Counted from the first letter of the stretch, positions 38,474 through 48,210 are shown. The stretch is 64,000 bases of DNA from Bacteroidales bacterium (GCA_016709865.1 JADJLX010000005.1:1-64000), one strand, 5' to 3'. Program-made: numbers and translations. Notes: generated by a model not told the origin, from the letters alone.

Positions 38474-38574
38474 ATAGTTAGTTGTAATATTAAAACTGTC
38501 ACGCGGAAACGAATCTGTCACGATAAAGAGAGTTGCAGATTATAAGTACAGATTTAAAATTTAGTCTAAGGGTA

Positions 38575-39075
38575 CTATTCGATTCTCTCTATTATTTGAT
38601 TTTTTGCGATTAGGAAATAGTCCTTCGGAATTGAATTGTCAACGATTTTGAGAATAACATCAACTGTAATGTCAGTATCCCAAATGGGGCCATTGTTGCT
38701 TAGTCCATATAATTTGTAGTCAGGGAATTTTGTTTGACGATTATCCTGTGGGTCTGAAACCCAAATTGTCTGGTTTGAGATAACGTACATTTTTTTTATT
38801 TGAATATGATCAGGAATTGAAATACTGTCACATTTAACCAAATATACCGAAGCAATCAATGGACTTTTTCTAGGAATTGGTCCACCAGGGAAGAAGTCCC
38901 GGTATAGTTCTGCTTCTGTTATGTATTTGTCAATCCCGATAGTCAGTGTATCAACTGAGTCTGAGTAAAGACTTGAATATAGTTTTGGATCTTCGATTAA
39001 GTCACCGTAAATCTTATCTTTTTCGCATGAAACTAATAAAAGGGAATAGACTAGGAGCAAGGTTATCTTATTCAT
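38575..39075 (-). CDS. Hypothetical lipoprotein
   Basis: 166 residues. Lipoprotein signal residues 1-17 (YSLLLVSCEK). The mature part is beta-rich and acidic: 'IDKYITEAELYRDFFPGGPIPRKSPLIASVYLV', 'KMYVISNQTIWVSDPQDN', 'WDTDITVDVILKIVDN'. The layout recalls small Ig-like lipoproteins, but no family can be named. It is the distal of two genes in cassette 38471-40223, about 100 bp after the SH3-domain protein and with its own upstream element. Confidence 0.72.
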   Translation of the reverse strand: MNKITLLLVYSLLLVSCEKDKIYGDLIEDPKLYSSLYSDSVDTLTIGIDKYITEAELYRDFFPGGPIPRKSPLIASVYLVKCDSISIPDHIQIKKMYVISNQTIWVSDPQDNRQTKFPDYKLYGLSNNGPIWDTDITVDVILKIVDNSIPKDYFLIAKNQIIERIE

Positions 39076-39090
39076 AAATCTAGTGCTAGT

Positions 39091-39120
39091 GTTAATTCTT
39101 TCACAACAAAAACCAAGTCA
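39091..39120 (-). promoter_or_regulatory. Conserved upstream element (variant)
   Basis: GTTAATTCTTTCAC then AACAAAAACCAAGTCA, 16 bp upstream of the lipoprotein start. Its presence within a two-gene cassette suggests separate promoters. Confidence 0.45.
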
Positions 39121-39176
39121 GCCACTTAAAAGTCAAGAAACCTTGTGCGATGAAATTGTTTGTTTTATACAGGGCT

Positions 39177-39890
39177 CTATTGATTTAGTTTATTTTTTAA
39201 CTCAATAAAGTTCTTAATTTTATTTTCTTTCTGCCATGTAACATTTTCAAAACCGAAGGTCAATATATTTCGCAAATACTCTCTGTCTTTGCCACTATAA
39301 TTATTAATCTGTTTTATCACCAAATCAGGATAACATAAATAACAGTCACCCACACTCCATGCAGGCATTTCGTTTGCTGACCCTTGATTAACAATTAAAA
39401 CTTTGAGGTGCTTTTCAAGTAAATCAATATCTCTATTTTTGCAGAATATTTTTGAAAGATATGGTAAAAGCGGAGTATAAATAGTCTCTTCAAAATTTTC
39501 AAACTCACTTAATAACTTCATCCTCTCATCATTTGGTAAACTCAGTCGTAGTGAATCGTATTTTAATCTGTAATCTTTGAGTCTATTTATTGAATTTATT
39601 ATCAGGTCTCGTTGTTGTTGTTCCGTAAAATCAGATATTAATTGAATTCTGGATTTATGTACAAATCCAGACTTTGTGTAAAAATTATCAATTTTCCACC
39701 AGTTCTCACTTGTCGGCACACAAAGGAAAAATTCTCCTTTTTTAATTTTAAACAAAATTTCCGAATTAGAATTTTTGTCATCTCGAACATTGACGAAACC
39801 ATCTAAGTCATTAATCATTGCTAATTCGGATTGTCCGAAAATTAACATAGGTATAAGTAATCCGATTGTTAGTGTTATTAATCCTCTCAT
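39177..39890 (-). CDS. Secreted SH3-domain protein
   Basis: 237 residues. Signal peptide about 1-19 (MLIFGQ). A bacterial SH3 domain spans about 25-82: 'INDLDGFVNVRDDKNSNSEILFKIKKGEFF', 'WWKIDNFYTKSGFVHKSRIQLI'. The 'G.vNVR' and 'GfVH.SRi' motifs are characteristic of SH3_3 domains, which bind cell wall or peptides. Residues about 85-237 are helical ('FTEQQQRDLIINSINRLKDYRLKYDSLRL') and of unknown function. A periplasmic binding role is inferred. Confidence 0.82.
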   Translation of the reverse strand: MRGLITLTIGLLIPMLIFGQSELAMINDLDGFVNVRDDKNSNSEILFKIKKGEFFLCVPTSENWWKIDNFYTKSGFVHKSRIQLISDFTEQQQRDLIINSINRLKDYRLKYDSLRLSLPNDERMKLLSEFENFEETIYTPLLPYLSKIFCKNRDIDLLEKHLKVLIVNQGSANEMPAWSVGDCYLCYPDLVIKQINNYSGKDREYLRNILTFGFENVTWQKENKIKNFIELKNKLNQ

Positions 39891-39946
39891 TGTCAGGTTT
39901 TATTTATGCAGAATGTTACCTAGGATTGCTTACTATTACTTTTAAT

Positions 39947-39977
39947 GTTATTATATTCACAACAAAAATCAGGCCAG
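39947..39977 (-). promoter_or_regulatory. Conserved upstream element (variant)
   Basis: GTTATTATATTCAC then AACAAAAATCAGGCCAG, 57 bp upstream of the SH3-domain gene. Confidence 0.4.
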
Positions 39978-40165
39978 TCAATTATAAATCAGAGTATTAT
40001 TGTTTAGTCCTGGCAGATGTGCAGAATTTTAATTGTCACTATTAGCTTGTCCAAGTTACCAATCCCGGCAGATGGGTGCAAATTTACTCGTCATGATGTA
40101 ATTGTCCAGATGTTAAATTTAGTCAAAAGAGCAGGATTTGTCAAGATATCTGAACCTCGCTTTCG

Positions 40166-40562
40166 GTTATAGTTAGTTGCTTAAAACTCTCTAACGTGCA
40201 GGAACCCAACAATTAACTATAACGGCTCGGTGGTTAGGATTAGTTGCCGTCTGTGTCGGGGTTGGCATGAGTTTTTGCACGGTCCCGATAGATGAGCAGG
40301 ATTTGGATGTCACGATAAAGTGGTCCAGATGAGTGAGTCCCGATAAGTGAGCAGGATTTGTCACAGTATGATAAAATTGTCACGATGGCGATGCAAAAAC
40401 CATGCAGGAGCGAAGGCCGGCAGCCTCTTAGACTTTGTCACGGTAGCAGGATTAGTCACGGTACCAAAAACTTATAAGTGGGTGAAATTTATGGTGATAG
40501 ACATTGGGGTGATTACGGATTTGTCCGGGCTGCCGAAGGCAATTAAGCCTACCATCCGTGTT
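40166..40562. repeat. S+L boundary repeat 23 (type A)
   Basis: S is 40166-40223 (58 bp; GTTATAGTTAGTTG / CAACAATTAACTATAAC). L is 40221-40562 (342 bp), slightly shortened where ACCATGCAGG replaces ACCATGACAACAGG. The next cassette starts GTTATGCTTAGGCCTGG. Confidence 0.92.
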
Positions 40563-40619
40563 ATGCTTAGGCCTGGATTAAAACTTGATTCATAGCAGGA
40601 ATTGTCATGATAACAGAGA

Positions 40620-40955
40620 TCATTTCTGCCGTATAAAGAAGCCAAGATCAAGAGCGAGGGTCTTATCCTGCTCATAAATGGTAATGTTAATAGTTCTCCC
40701 TGTCGTACAAAAGCACGAGAAACAACCACTGGCTGGTCCGTCATCTGTAATAGAGATTTTTTTAATCTTAATGCCTTGTAGCTCTAGGTAACTAATGACT
40801 TTGTCTTTATAGTCAGTATCATTATGGTTTGCACTCCATGGATTAGCGCAACCAGTTTCGTAGAAATGCAATTCTATCAAATCACCTTTTTTTTCACACG
40901 ACCAATTGGAGATTAAGAATAATATCGAAATTATTATGAGGCCTTTTAATTTCAT
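40620..40955 (-). CDS. Small Cys-rich lipoprotein
   Basis: 111 residues from ATG 40955 (MKLKGLIIISILFLISNWSCEKK); the longer open frame runs into the promoter element. The mature part has 'FYETGCANPW' near its start and 'GPASGCFSCFCTTGRTINITI' near its end, a pattern (TGCxNPW ... CxxCxCxTGR) I recall from small Bacteroidota lipoproteins. The cysteines may bind metal or form disulfides. Role unknown. It shares a fused cassette with 41213-41644. Confidence 0.8.
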   Translation of the reverse strand: MKLKGLIIISILFLISNWSCEKKGDLIELHFYETGCANPWSANHNDTDYKDKVISYLELQGIKIKKISITDDGPASGCFSCFCTTGRTINITIYEQDKTLALDLGFFIRQK

Positions 40956-40980
40956 AGTAAATTTTTGTTTTAGATGTGGT

Positions 40981-41014
40981 GTTAAATTATTAACAGCAAA
41001 AATTGATCCAATCC
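40981..41014 (-). promoter_or_regulatory. Conserved upstream element
   Basis: GTTAAATTATTAAC, then AGCAAAAATTGATCCAATCC, 26 bp upstream of the lipoprotein start. Confidence 0.48.
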
Positions 41015-41148
41015 AACAGGACAACTGGATCTAGTCCAAGTCCTGGTAGGGGAGCAGGATTTGTCATGGTAAACAAATTTGTCAATGAATTCGGTCTCTC
41101 AGCGTTAAAGAAATTGTCCATTTTATGATGAAATTTTGCTTCGAAACC

Positions 41149-41175
41149 GTTATGTTTAGGCCTAGATTAAAACTC
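41149..41175. other. Junction of two cassettes lacking S+L
   Basis: The tail of one cassette (TTCGAAACC, as before S at 784, 9003 and 41942) is joined directly to a cassette start GTTATGTTTAGGCC then TAGATTAAAACTC. One copy of the terminal repeat remains and no S or L is present, as expected after excision of S+L between its flanking direct repeats. Confidence 0.75.
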
Positions 41176-41212
41176 ACTTCTTCAGCAGGATTTGTCAAGG
41201 TATATTTGTGAA

Positions 41213-41644
41213 TCATTTTGTAATTGTGTGACGAATTGGATCTTTAATAATCAAATGATATTTTACATCTTCGGAGGTGTCTGGTTTAATAATTAATATT
41301 TTCCCTCTTGTATCAGGTTTTCTAACAAATGGATAACAATAGAATCTTGAAGCCCCAGAAAATTCTTCTACAACAACAATATCTGAGTATAATGGGACTT
41401 TCTTATCTTTAAATAATGAGCTGTTTGGATATAACCCAAACCTATCTAAATCTCTTAATATTGGATTATCAATTTTTTTGGGTGAATGGAGATCAGGTTT
41501 TCCCAATAGAGGACTTACTGGATCTGTAATAGGGAAAAATTGTTTTTTAATATCACTGTCGATATAATTATGTTTGTCTTTTTGTCCAAATAAGGATCCA
41601 GTGATAAAAATGAAAGAAAACATCAGAATAATAGTTGCTTTCAT
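41213..41644 (-). CDS. Small secreted hypothetical protein
   Basis: 143 residues. Signal peptide about 1-20 (ITGSLFGQ). The mature protein is rich in Pro, Asp and Lys: 'FFPITDPVSPLLGKPDLHSPKKIDNPILRDLDRFGLYPNSSLF', then 'ASRFYCYPFVRKPDTRGKILIIKPD'. There is no recognised domain; a flexible N-terminal half and one small folded unit are likely. It is in the same fused cassette as the Cys-rich lipoprotein, separated by the excision-like junction at 41149. Confidence 0.72.
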   Translation of the reverse strand: MKATIILMFSFIFITGSLFGQKDKHNYIDSDIKKQFFPITDPVSPLLGKPDLHSPKKIDNPILRDLDRFGLYPNSSLFKDKKVPLYSDIVVVEEFSGASRFYCYPFVRKPDTRGKILIIKPDTSEDVKYHLIIKDPIRHTITK

Positions 41645-41941
41645 GTCTATTTGAGTTTAGGTAATCAAAGAGTTAAAAGAAGTTTTTTAGAATAATTCCA
41701 TAAGTTCGTTGAATACTAAGATATTACCGCAAAAATTGTACCGGTTTTAATTTTTATCTACAAATGTCATTGGCATTCTTGTTTAAGAGGTGGAAGCTTT
41801 CATGTCGGGATAATGTTGTCAAGATGTGGTAGTCTAGGTAATGGAGCAGGATTTGTCTTGATAAACAAATTTGTCAAGGTATACGGTCTCTCAGCGATTA
41901 AAAAAATTGTCCATTTTATGATGAAATTTTACTTCGAAACC

Positions 41942-42346
41942 GTTATGCTTAGGCCTTTTTGGTCATGACGAAACTGTCCCGTAACGGTCTGAGGCTTAAG
42001 CATAACGGCTCGGTGGTATGGGTAGTTGCCGTCTGTGTCGGGGTTGGCATGTGTTTTTGCACAGTCCCGGTAGATGAGCAGGATTTGGATGTCACGATAA
42101 AGTGGTCCAGATGAGTGTGTCCCGATAAGTGAGCAGGGTTTGTCACGGTATGATAGATTATCACGATGGTGATGCAAAACCATGACAACGGCGCGAAGGC
42201 CAGCAGCCCCATTAGCTTTGTCACGGTAGCAGGATTTGTCACGGTCTACAAGACTTGATAAGTGGGTGAAAATTACGCTCATAGACTTTGAGGTGATTAC
42301 GGATTAGTCCGGGTTGCTGAAGGCAATTACCTATACCATCCGGGTT
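41942..42346. repeat. S+L boundary repeat 24 (type A)
   Basis: S is 41942-42006 (GTTATGCTTAGGCC / GAGGCTTAAGCATAAC). L is 42004-42346 (343 bp), arms CGGTGGTATGGGTAGTTGCC / TTACCTATACCATCCGG. L is nearly identical to 62170-62513 (one A fewer at GCAAAACC). The next cassette starts GTTATGTTTAGGCGGGG. Confidence 0.92.
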
Positions 42347-42439
42347 ATGTTTAGGCGGGGAATTAAAACTGTCCCGATATGAGGACTAATCGTATTAGTC
42401 ATTGTCATGATGTAATTATTTTAATTAGCCCTTAATCAG

Positions 42440-42465
42440 TATACCCAGACAGCTGTCCGGGTATA
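42440..42465 (-). terminator. Strong hairpin after blaR1
   Basis: TATACCC / GGGTATA arms enclose the GACAGCTGTC palindrome, 54 bp past the blaR1 stop. The same hairpin is at 62607-62632. There is no clear T-run, so terminator activity is uncertain. Confidence 0.4.
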
Positions 42466-42518
42466 TTAAATGTCCTTAAAATTTAAGATTTAGCTTTTCT
42501 TAAGCTATTGTTTAGTAA

Positions 42519-43807
42519 TTATTTAAGCATGAACTTAATTTCGAGAGCAAATTCCATATCCTTATCCTTCCACTCAGGTATTTTAGCGTCTGAAAGGGTA
42601 TTAGCGACCCGAAGACATTCAGTTTTTAATATTGGGTGTTCATTCGTACTAGCTTTTGTAGTTTTTGCTGCACTTGTTCCACCAGATGGTTTATAACCGA
42701 CAATTACGATTTCTGGCAACAGGGGAACATTGACAGCTTTTTTGTCAGTATAAGCTTTGCATTCTTTTATTACTCCACCCTTATTCATTTTTACAACAAC
42801 AAATACTTTTCCTGTGTCGGAAGAGTTTCTCGCCTCCTGAGGGTAGCCGGTATTGATCCCGATAAATTTCAAAATCTCTGTTTCAGAAGTCTTAGAGAAT
42901 AGTGGTTTTTGGTTACCAGTGTTTGTTATAGTGTTCTCGGGTTTGAACGAAAACATAACTAATAGGATTGCTACTACCGGAAAAATTATTAAACTTTTCA
43001 GAGTAGCATAATTGCGTGTTGGCTTTTTGTTGATCATGACAATTCGGTTTTTAATTAAACTTGAGAAATTATGCGCTAATGGGACATTCATTAGGCTCGT
43101 TGGGATGTTTAGAAGTTTATACTGATATTCTTTTATATTACAAGAACTTTTTAATGAAAAATTGTCTGCTAAGTACTCATGGTTTAGTACGATCGACCTT
43201 TTTATAAGCCACATGAATGGATTGAACCATAAAAAGGCAATTAGTAATTCAGAAAATACCAAATCAAAAGTATGTCCTTGCTTGATATGTGCAGTTTCAT
43301 GTTCAAGAATCTCCAAATAGTCACTGCTTTTGTAGGTTTTCTTTGGAATAACTACATAAGGAAAGAAAGAAAAGGTGGATGCTCCATTTCGGACAAAACA
43401 ACTTTAGGGAACATAGTGTTTTGTATAGTTCCCTTTCGAATTATTCTAAGTGTTTGTGCAATGCTGGATATTATTCGAAATAGGAAAAGGCCTGTAACTA
43501 AAAAATAGATCCAAATCAATATGCTATTTAAATCGAATGAGGTAATTTTTTCTGAAACAATTGCTTCGAGACTAGTCCCAGTTAATATGATGCTTTTTAT
43601 TGAGTTTGTGTTTTCAATTGGAGACTCAGTGGCAAATAGGTTAAAAACATTCAGTAAGGGTATAAAAATGGAAAGCAGCAGAAGTCCAATCAGGAAAATC
43701 CTGTTGCGAAGATAAAATGTATCCTTACTGAAAAAAAGTATATAACATAGGTATAACAGCATAGTCACAACTGATACCTTAAGCAGGTATAAGAGTAAAT
43801 TATCCAT
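42519..43807 (-). pseudogene. blaR1: BlaR1-like M56 peptidase with TonB C-domain, one frameshift
   Basis: A membrane metalloprotease sensor. From ATG 43807: three to four N-terminal membrane helices ('VSVVTMLLYLCYILFF', 'IFLIGLLLLSIFIPLL', 'ILIWIYFLVTGLFLF'), then a zinc motif in 'EILEHETAHIKQGHTFD' (HExxH at about 43286-43300). Next come 'FNPFMWLIKRSIVLNHEYLAD', a further helix and a C-terminal TonB-like domain ('GKVFVVVKMNKGGVIKECKAYTD', 'PEIVIVGY'). The frame breaks at about 43372, where AAAA replaces AAAAA of the copy at 62686-63971. Apart from this one base the gene is complete. It overlaps the MecI-type repressor gene by 8 nt and probably controls it by cleavage. Confidence 0.88.
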
Positions 43808-44168
43808 TTTTCTTCCCTTTCTCAATAACCTCTATTAATTTTTTTAAGTCATCTGTACTTAGCTTATTTTCATCCACAAAAAATGAAACAACATTTTTGT
43901 AGGATGATCCAAAGTAATCGCTTACGACCTCTTTCATATAAGTTTTCCTATATTCTTCCTTCTTAACTAGTGGGAAGTACTCATGGTTTTTGCCATAAGC
44001 TTTATGACCAATGAAGCCTTTCTCCTCAAGTATTCGGATAACTGACGAAAGTGTCGTGTATAAGGGTTTCGGTTCTGGACAAAGATCAATCAGATCTTTA
44101 ATGAATCCTTTTTTAGCTTTCCAAAGGATCTTCATAGCCTCTTCTTCTTTTGTTGTGAGTTTATTCAT
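43800..44168 (-). CDS. blaI: BlaI/MecI-family repressor
   Basis: 122 residues, winged helix. 'LTTKEEEAMKILWKAKKGFIKDLIDLCPEPKPLYTTLSSVIRILEEKGFIGHKAYGKNHEYFPLV' is the family signature over residues about 3-68 (N-terminal helix, recognition helix PLYTTLSSVIRIL, wing). The C-terminal half is the dimerisation and protease-target region. In known systems the BlaR1 partner triggers its degradation. Targets beyond its own operon are unknown; no beta-lactamase is present. Confidence 0.9.
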   Translation of the reverse strand: MNKLTTKEEEAMKILWKAKKGFIKDLIDLCPEPKPLYTTLSSVIRILEEKGFIGHKAYGKNHEYFPLVKKEEYRKTYMKEVVSDYFGSSYKNVVSFFVDENKLSTDDLKKLIEVIEKGKKNG

Positions 44169-44501
44169 AGCAGTAACTGTTTTTACAAAGATATAACGGA
44201 TATATCAGTAATGCAACTAAAATAACAAATAAATAACGGATAAATACGTTATTGATAAATATTGTTGTAAATTAGATGTGCTAATGTCATCTATTTCAGA
44301 GCAGTAGGTCAATAAATATTTTTAGCAATATTTCATAATAATTTTTAAGGCCATTTACTTTTGTTAGAGCGTCTAGGAAAATTTGTCCGATAAAATAGTC
44401 CCGATAGATGGGCAGGATTTCAGTATCATGATAAAGTTGTCCAGATAATTGAGTCCCGATTAGCGGGCAGGATTTGTCACGATTTAAGTAAATTCTAATC
44501 G
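44169..44501. other. Control region upstream of blaI
   Basis: 333 bp without a gene. AT-rich near blaI, with AACGGATA repeats (44196, 44235). The distal part (about 44380-44500) is made of GTCCCGATA/GTCACGAT motifs. Confidence 0.5.
44232..44253. promoter_or_regulatory. Candidate BlaI operator
   Basis: Inverted repeat AATAACG (44232-44238) / CGTTATT (44247-44253), about 65 bp upstream of the blaI start. A related half-site ATAACGGATA lies at about 44192-44201. Position suits autoregulation. Confidence 0.4.
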
Positions 44502-44853
44502 GTTATGTTTAGGCGGATTTGTCACGACGGGTAAAGACCTGATCTGTAGACGAATTAGTCCCGGTTCGCGCAGCGCCGCTTAAACATAACGGCCCGCTGG
44601 TATGGGCAGTAAGCGTTGGTGGCGCAGCCCGCCGAGGTGTCATGCTATACTTTAGCCGATAATCTGTCCCGGCGGCAAGCCACCATGGCGCAATTTTTGC
44701 CAGTCCCGGCGAATGATAATTTGTCCCTGCTTTACGGATTTGTCCAGAGCCGGAAAAGAATTGGCAGATAAGTGAGAAGTTAATCGTCATGGCGAAATTG
44801 TCACGGTGGCGAGCAAAAATTGTGACAAGCTTATTGCCTATACCAGCGTTGTT
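44502..44853. repeat. S+L boundary repeat 25 (type B)
   Basis: S is 44502-44590 (GTTATGTTTAGGCGG / GCCGCTTAAACATAAC). L is 44588-44853 (266 bp), arm CCCGCTGGTATGGGCAGTAAG paired with CTTATTGCCTATACCAGCG. The next cassette starts GTTAGCATTTGTGC. Confidence 0.92.
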
Positions 44854-45034
44854 AGCATTTGTGCATATTTTAAAACTGTCCCGATGCGAAGAATTTGTCA
44901 CGATATCTGAAATTTGTCACGGTTTTCCAGTCCCGGCAAAGATGCAGGATTTTGTCACGGTGCTGTTATTTTGTTAACAGATGATCCAGTCTGGTTAGAA
45001 GTTATAATTCACTCTTTAGCATTTGTGCAAAATT

Positions 45035-45649
45035 TTAGAGTTTTTTTCTAAAGTCTTTTGGAACCCAACATCTCATATACATAGATTCAATTTTGCCAGA
45101 GGGAAATATGATTGTGTCAAGAGTATGGCCTCCATCAAAACATTCATCTGTGCCGAATTTTTCGGGATTTTGATTCCATTTTTCAACATGTCTAATTTGA
45201 TTTCTAAGTTCAAGAATATCGTAATATAAATATCCATCATTATCCTCTAAATACTTTGATAAGACAGTATGATTTTCTTTATACTTTTTATCAGGGATTT
45301 TTAATTTATAAGTTATTAATGAGGAATCTATAAACATTGCAACATAATCAGCAGGACATCCAAAACAAATATAATCATAGTTTTCTTGAAGATAGATTGT
45401 ATCTCTTTTGTTCGCTGTCAGTATAGAGTCTAAATCAAATAGATATAATGATCGATATTTGAATTGTTTATTTAATTCATCTGCCACACCTTTCGCTGTC
45501 CTAAAAGGAGACTCAATCAAGGCTGCTTTTTGGCTACTATCGATTGATAAATTTAGAGAGCGGTTAACTGCACATGATGTTAATAGAACAATTAGGAGAA
45601 TTGATCCTACTGGTTTAATAGATTGAATATTTTGCATGGTACAGTTCAT
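45035..45649 (-). CDS. Hypothetical lipoprotein
   Basis: 204 residues (or 200 from ATG 45637). Lipoprotein signal ends at LLTSCAV. Mature features: 'SPFRTAKGVADELNKQFKYRSLYLFDLDSIL', 'DYICFGCPADYVAMFIDSSLITYKLKI', 'DECFDGGHTLDTIIFPSGKIESMYMRCW'. The 'CFGCPAD' and 'DxCxDGGHT' motifs recur in Bacteroidota lipoproteins I cannot name. Four cysteines may pair. Anchored in the envelope by inference. Sole gene of cassette 44851-45804. Confidence 0.75.
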   Translation of the reverse strand: MNCTMQNIQSIKPVGSILLIVLLTSCAVNRSLNLSIDSSQKAALIESPFRTAKGVADELNKQFKYRSLYLFDLDSILTANKRDTIYLQENYDYICFGCPADYVAMFIDSSLITYKLKIPDKKYKENHTVLSKYLEDNDGYLYYDILELRNQIRHVEKWNQNPEKFGTDECFDGGHTLDTIIFPSGKIESMYMRCWVPKDFRKKL

Positions 45650-45714
45650 TTAAATATATTCTAAGTGAAAGTCGGTTTAAATCATGGTATTGAAGATAAA
45701 TGTATGAATTTTCC

Positions 45715-46071
45715 GTTAGCATTTGTGCGATCTGTCATGGAAGAAAAAACTGTCATGCTATTAATAATTTGTCCCGAAGCATTGGCCCCCGCATAAATGC
45801 TAACGGCCGGCTGGTGTAGGTAGTAAGCGTTGGTGGCGCTGTCCGCCGACACGGGTCCCGGTACTTTAGGTCGGATTTGTCCCGGCGGGCAAGCCACCAT
45901 GGCGCAATTTTTGCAAATCCCGGCGTAAGATAAAACTGTCACGGTAAACGGATTTGTCCAGAGCCGGAAGTCACGAATTTGGCAGATTAGTGATAAGTTT
46001 TGTGTCATGATTAAACAGTCAAGGTGGCGAGCAAAAATTGTGACAAGCTTATTACCCACACCAGCCTTGTT
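45715..46071. repeat. S+L boundary repeat 26 (type B)
   Basis: S is 45715-45804 (GTTAGCATTTGTGCG / CGCATAAATGCTAAC). L is 45802-46071 (270 bp), arm CCGGCTGGTGTAGGTAGTAAG paired with CTTATTACCCACACCAGCC. This compensated variant is shared only with the copy at 52789. The next cassette starts GTTAGCACAAGTAG. Confidence 0.92.
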
Positions 46072-46320
46072 AGCACAAGTAGTAATTTTAAAGGTGTCAA
46101 AACTATCATTGTAGTCTTTAATCCTGAAATATGTGGCGAAGCAGTCACCCCAGCAGGGTTTCGATAGGAGAGTGTCATACTTTAATTCAGGTTTTCAAAA
46201 CTGAACTGATTAGCCCGGATACATAAAAAGGTCATGATATATTCTGATCCCGGCAAAAGAGGAGAAATTGTCACACTAGCAGTGTTTTGGTAAATGGTTT
46301 TATAGCGAATGTTTTATTTT

Positions 46321-47431
46321 TTACTGCGAGAATAAATCATTTAATTGAACTCTTGAAAAGGTCATGATATCATCTCCAGTTTTCACGACCTTTACAAAAT
46401 TTCCCGATGTAGTATAGAGCAACTTTAATAAACTTGTTTCTTTCGAATCAATTGTTTGTCCATTTCCATCAATTCGGATTAAAATTGATTTTTGTATCGG
46501 ATCGTTCGGATATCCAACTGTTTCCTTTATAATAAAATCATTTTCTGCAGCATATAAAAACTTTTCCAACCACTCATTTGATTCAGTACCAAATTTTTTT
46601 GTCCAAATAGTATCTCCAGCCATGTTGGTACGAATTAAAAAACAATTCATGTCCCAAGGTTCTATAAGGTCCCGAGTTCTGCCAATAATCAGAAATCCTT
46701 TATCTGACAACTGACGGACGTCATAACCTAAATCATTAAATGGTTGTTTATTATAACTGTTTTTTGACCATTGCAGTACTCCATTGTCATTGAATTTTTG
46801 TAATAAAACCTGTTTACCGCTCCAAGTACCTGTAATTGCGAATCCATTTTTATTCATAGGTGAAACAGATGCCCCAGAAAAAACATAATTCTGATCACTG
46901 TTTTCCCATTCCTTCGAAAAATCTGAGTTTAGTTTAATTAATTTGCTACCAAAAAGTAAGTATCCATCATCATTAGTTCTGATAACGCTGAGAAGCGAAG
47001 TATGCTCTAATTCAGTCTTAGTTTTTTCATTGCCAAATTTATCAAGTGTGACTATTAACACGGAATGCCACATTACATCGCCACCTTCTGATACTGAGCA
47101 GAAGCATACAAGATTTCCATTCTCTTTTTTGAAATATATCTACAACCTCAACTGAATAGAAAGCTCCTCCCCAACCTCCCTCAGATAATAATTCGCCCCA
47201 TTCATAATTATCTTTTTGCCATATCGGATCAAAATTCACGTCCAATTTTGATATTGTTATTCTTGAATCCTTTATTCCAGAAACTATGAATCCATTATTA
47301 ATCTCTTTTATGTTAAGTAGAGTATTTAATTGAACTTCGGCAGTTGCTGTTAGATCAATTTTAGTACAACTTGACAAGAATAATGTGGCTAGGAATAAAA
47401 ATTGAAAGGAATAGAGAAATTTCATTTTCAT
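46321..47431 (-). pseudogene. Lipoprotein with WSK..G repeats, one frameshift
   Basis: One gene split between two frames. The N-terminal part has a lipoprotein signal (MKMKFLYSFQFLFLATLFLSSC) and 'NGFIVSGIKDSRITISKLDVNFDPIWQKD'. The C-terminal part continues with several 'GY/GFxxxGxx...LxxxNxxGxxxWxKxxG' units (e.g. LLQKFNDNGVLQWSKN, LIRTNMAGDTIWTKKFG). Joining them needs one base fewer in the T6 run at 47126-47131, giving 'DIFQKENGNLVCFCSVSEGGDVMW'. The repeat is the propeller-like type found in Bacteroidota surface lipoproteins. The homopolymer context makes an assembly error likely. Confidence 0.82.
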
Positions 47432-47435
47432 AGAA

Positions 47436-47471
47436 TTATTAATTTTCACTAGCAAAAATCGTTCCAATTGG
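47436..47471 (-). promoter_or_regulatory. Conserved upstream element (variant)
   Basis: ATTATTAATTTTCAC, then TAGCAAAAATCGTTCCAATTGG, immediately upstream of the lipoprotein start. Confidence 0.4.
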
Positions 47472-47521
47472 TTAATAATCAAAGTATCTGCTTTAATCAC
47501 ATTGGTTATTACCGGTTTTTA

Positions 47522-48067
47522 GTTAGCACAAGTAGTTTTAGCAGGAATTGTCCCGAATTGGCCGGCGGATAAAATTCTCCAGGTTGACGAAATATGCTTT
47601 TCAGACGTATTTGTCAAGGTAGCAGTAGCGGGGCGATATTCAGTCCAGATGACACGAAATATGAATGTCAAGATAAGCCCAATAGACGGCGGCGCGAGGC
47701 CAATAACACCGAAGACTATTTGTGCTAACGGCCAGCGGGTTAGGATTAGTTGCCGTCTGTGTCGGGGTTGGCATGTGTTTTTGCACAGTCCCGATAAGTG
47801 GCGATAAGTTGGCTGTCATGATAAAATTGTCACGATGGCTGTGTCCCGATAAACGGCGAGAATTGCTCCCGGTGCAGAAGTTGGCAGATGGCGATGCAAA
47901 AACCATGACAACAGCGCGTCGGCCGACAGCCCCATAGACTTTGTCACGGCAGCAGGATTGCTCCCGGTACAAAAGTTTAATAAGTGGGTGTAATTTATGG
48001 TGATAGACGTTGGGATTATGAAGGATTTGTCCGGGCTGGCGAAGGCAATTAAGCCTACCCGCTTGTT
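47522..48067. repeat. S+L boundary repeat 27 (type D)
   Basis: S is 47522-47729 (208 bp; GTTAGCACAAGTAGTT / GACTATTTGTGCTAAC). L is 47727-48067 (341 bp), arm CCAGCGGGTTAGG matched by CCTACCCGCTTG. The next cassette starts GTTAGCACATGTA. Confidence 0.92.
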
Positions 48068-48210
48068 AGCACATGTATTAAATTTGAAACTGTCTACTGC
48101 CTAAAAATTATCTAGTTATTTGAAATCATATTTTATGGCGCTGATTACGTAGGTGTCTCGGCTGCCTCAGACAATTAAGCCTACCATACTTGTTAGCTTG
48201 CGTATTAATT

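Noticed and set aside
42519..44168. A beta-lactam resistance locus
   Set aside because: BlaR1 and BlaI are present but no beta-lactamase or PBP2a gene lies nearby; such sensor pairs regulate other genes in many Bacteroidota.
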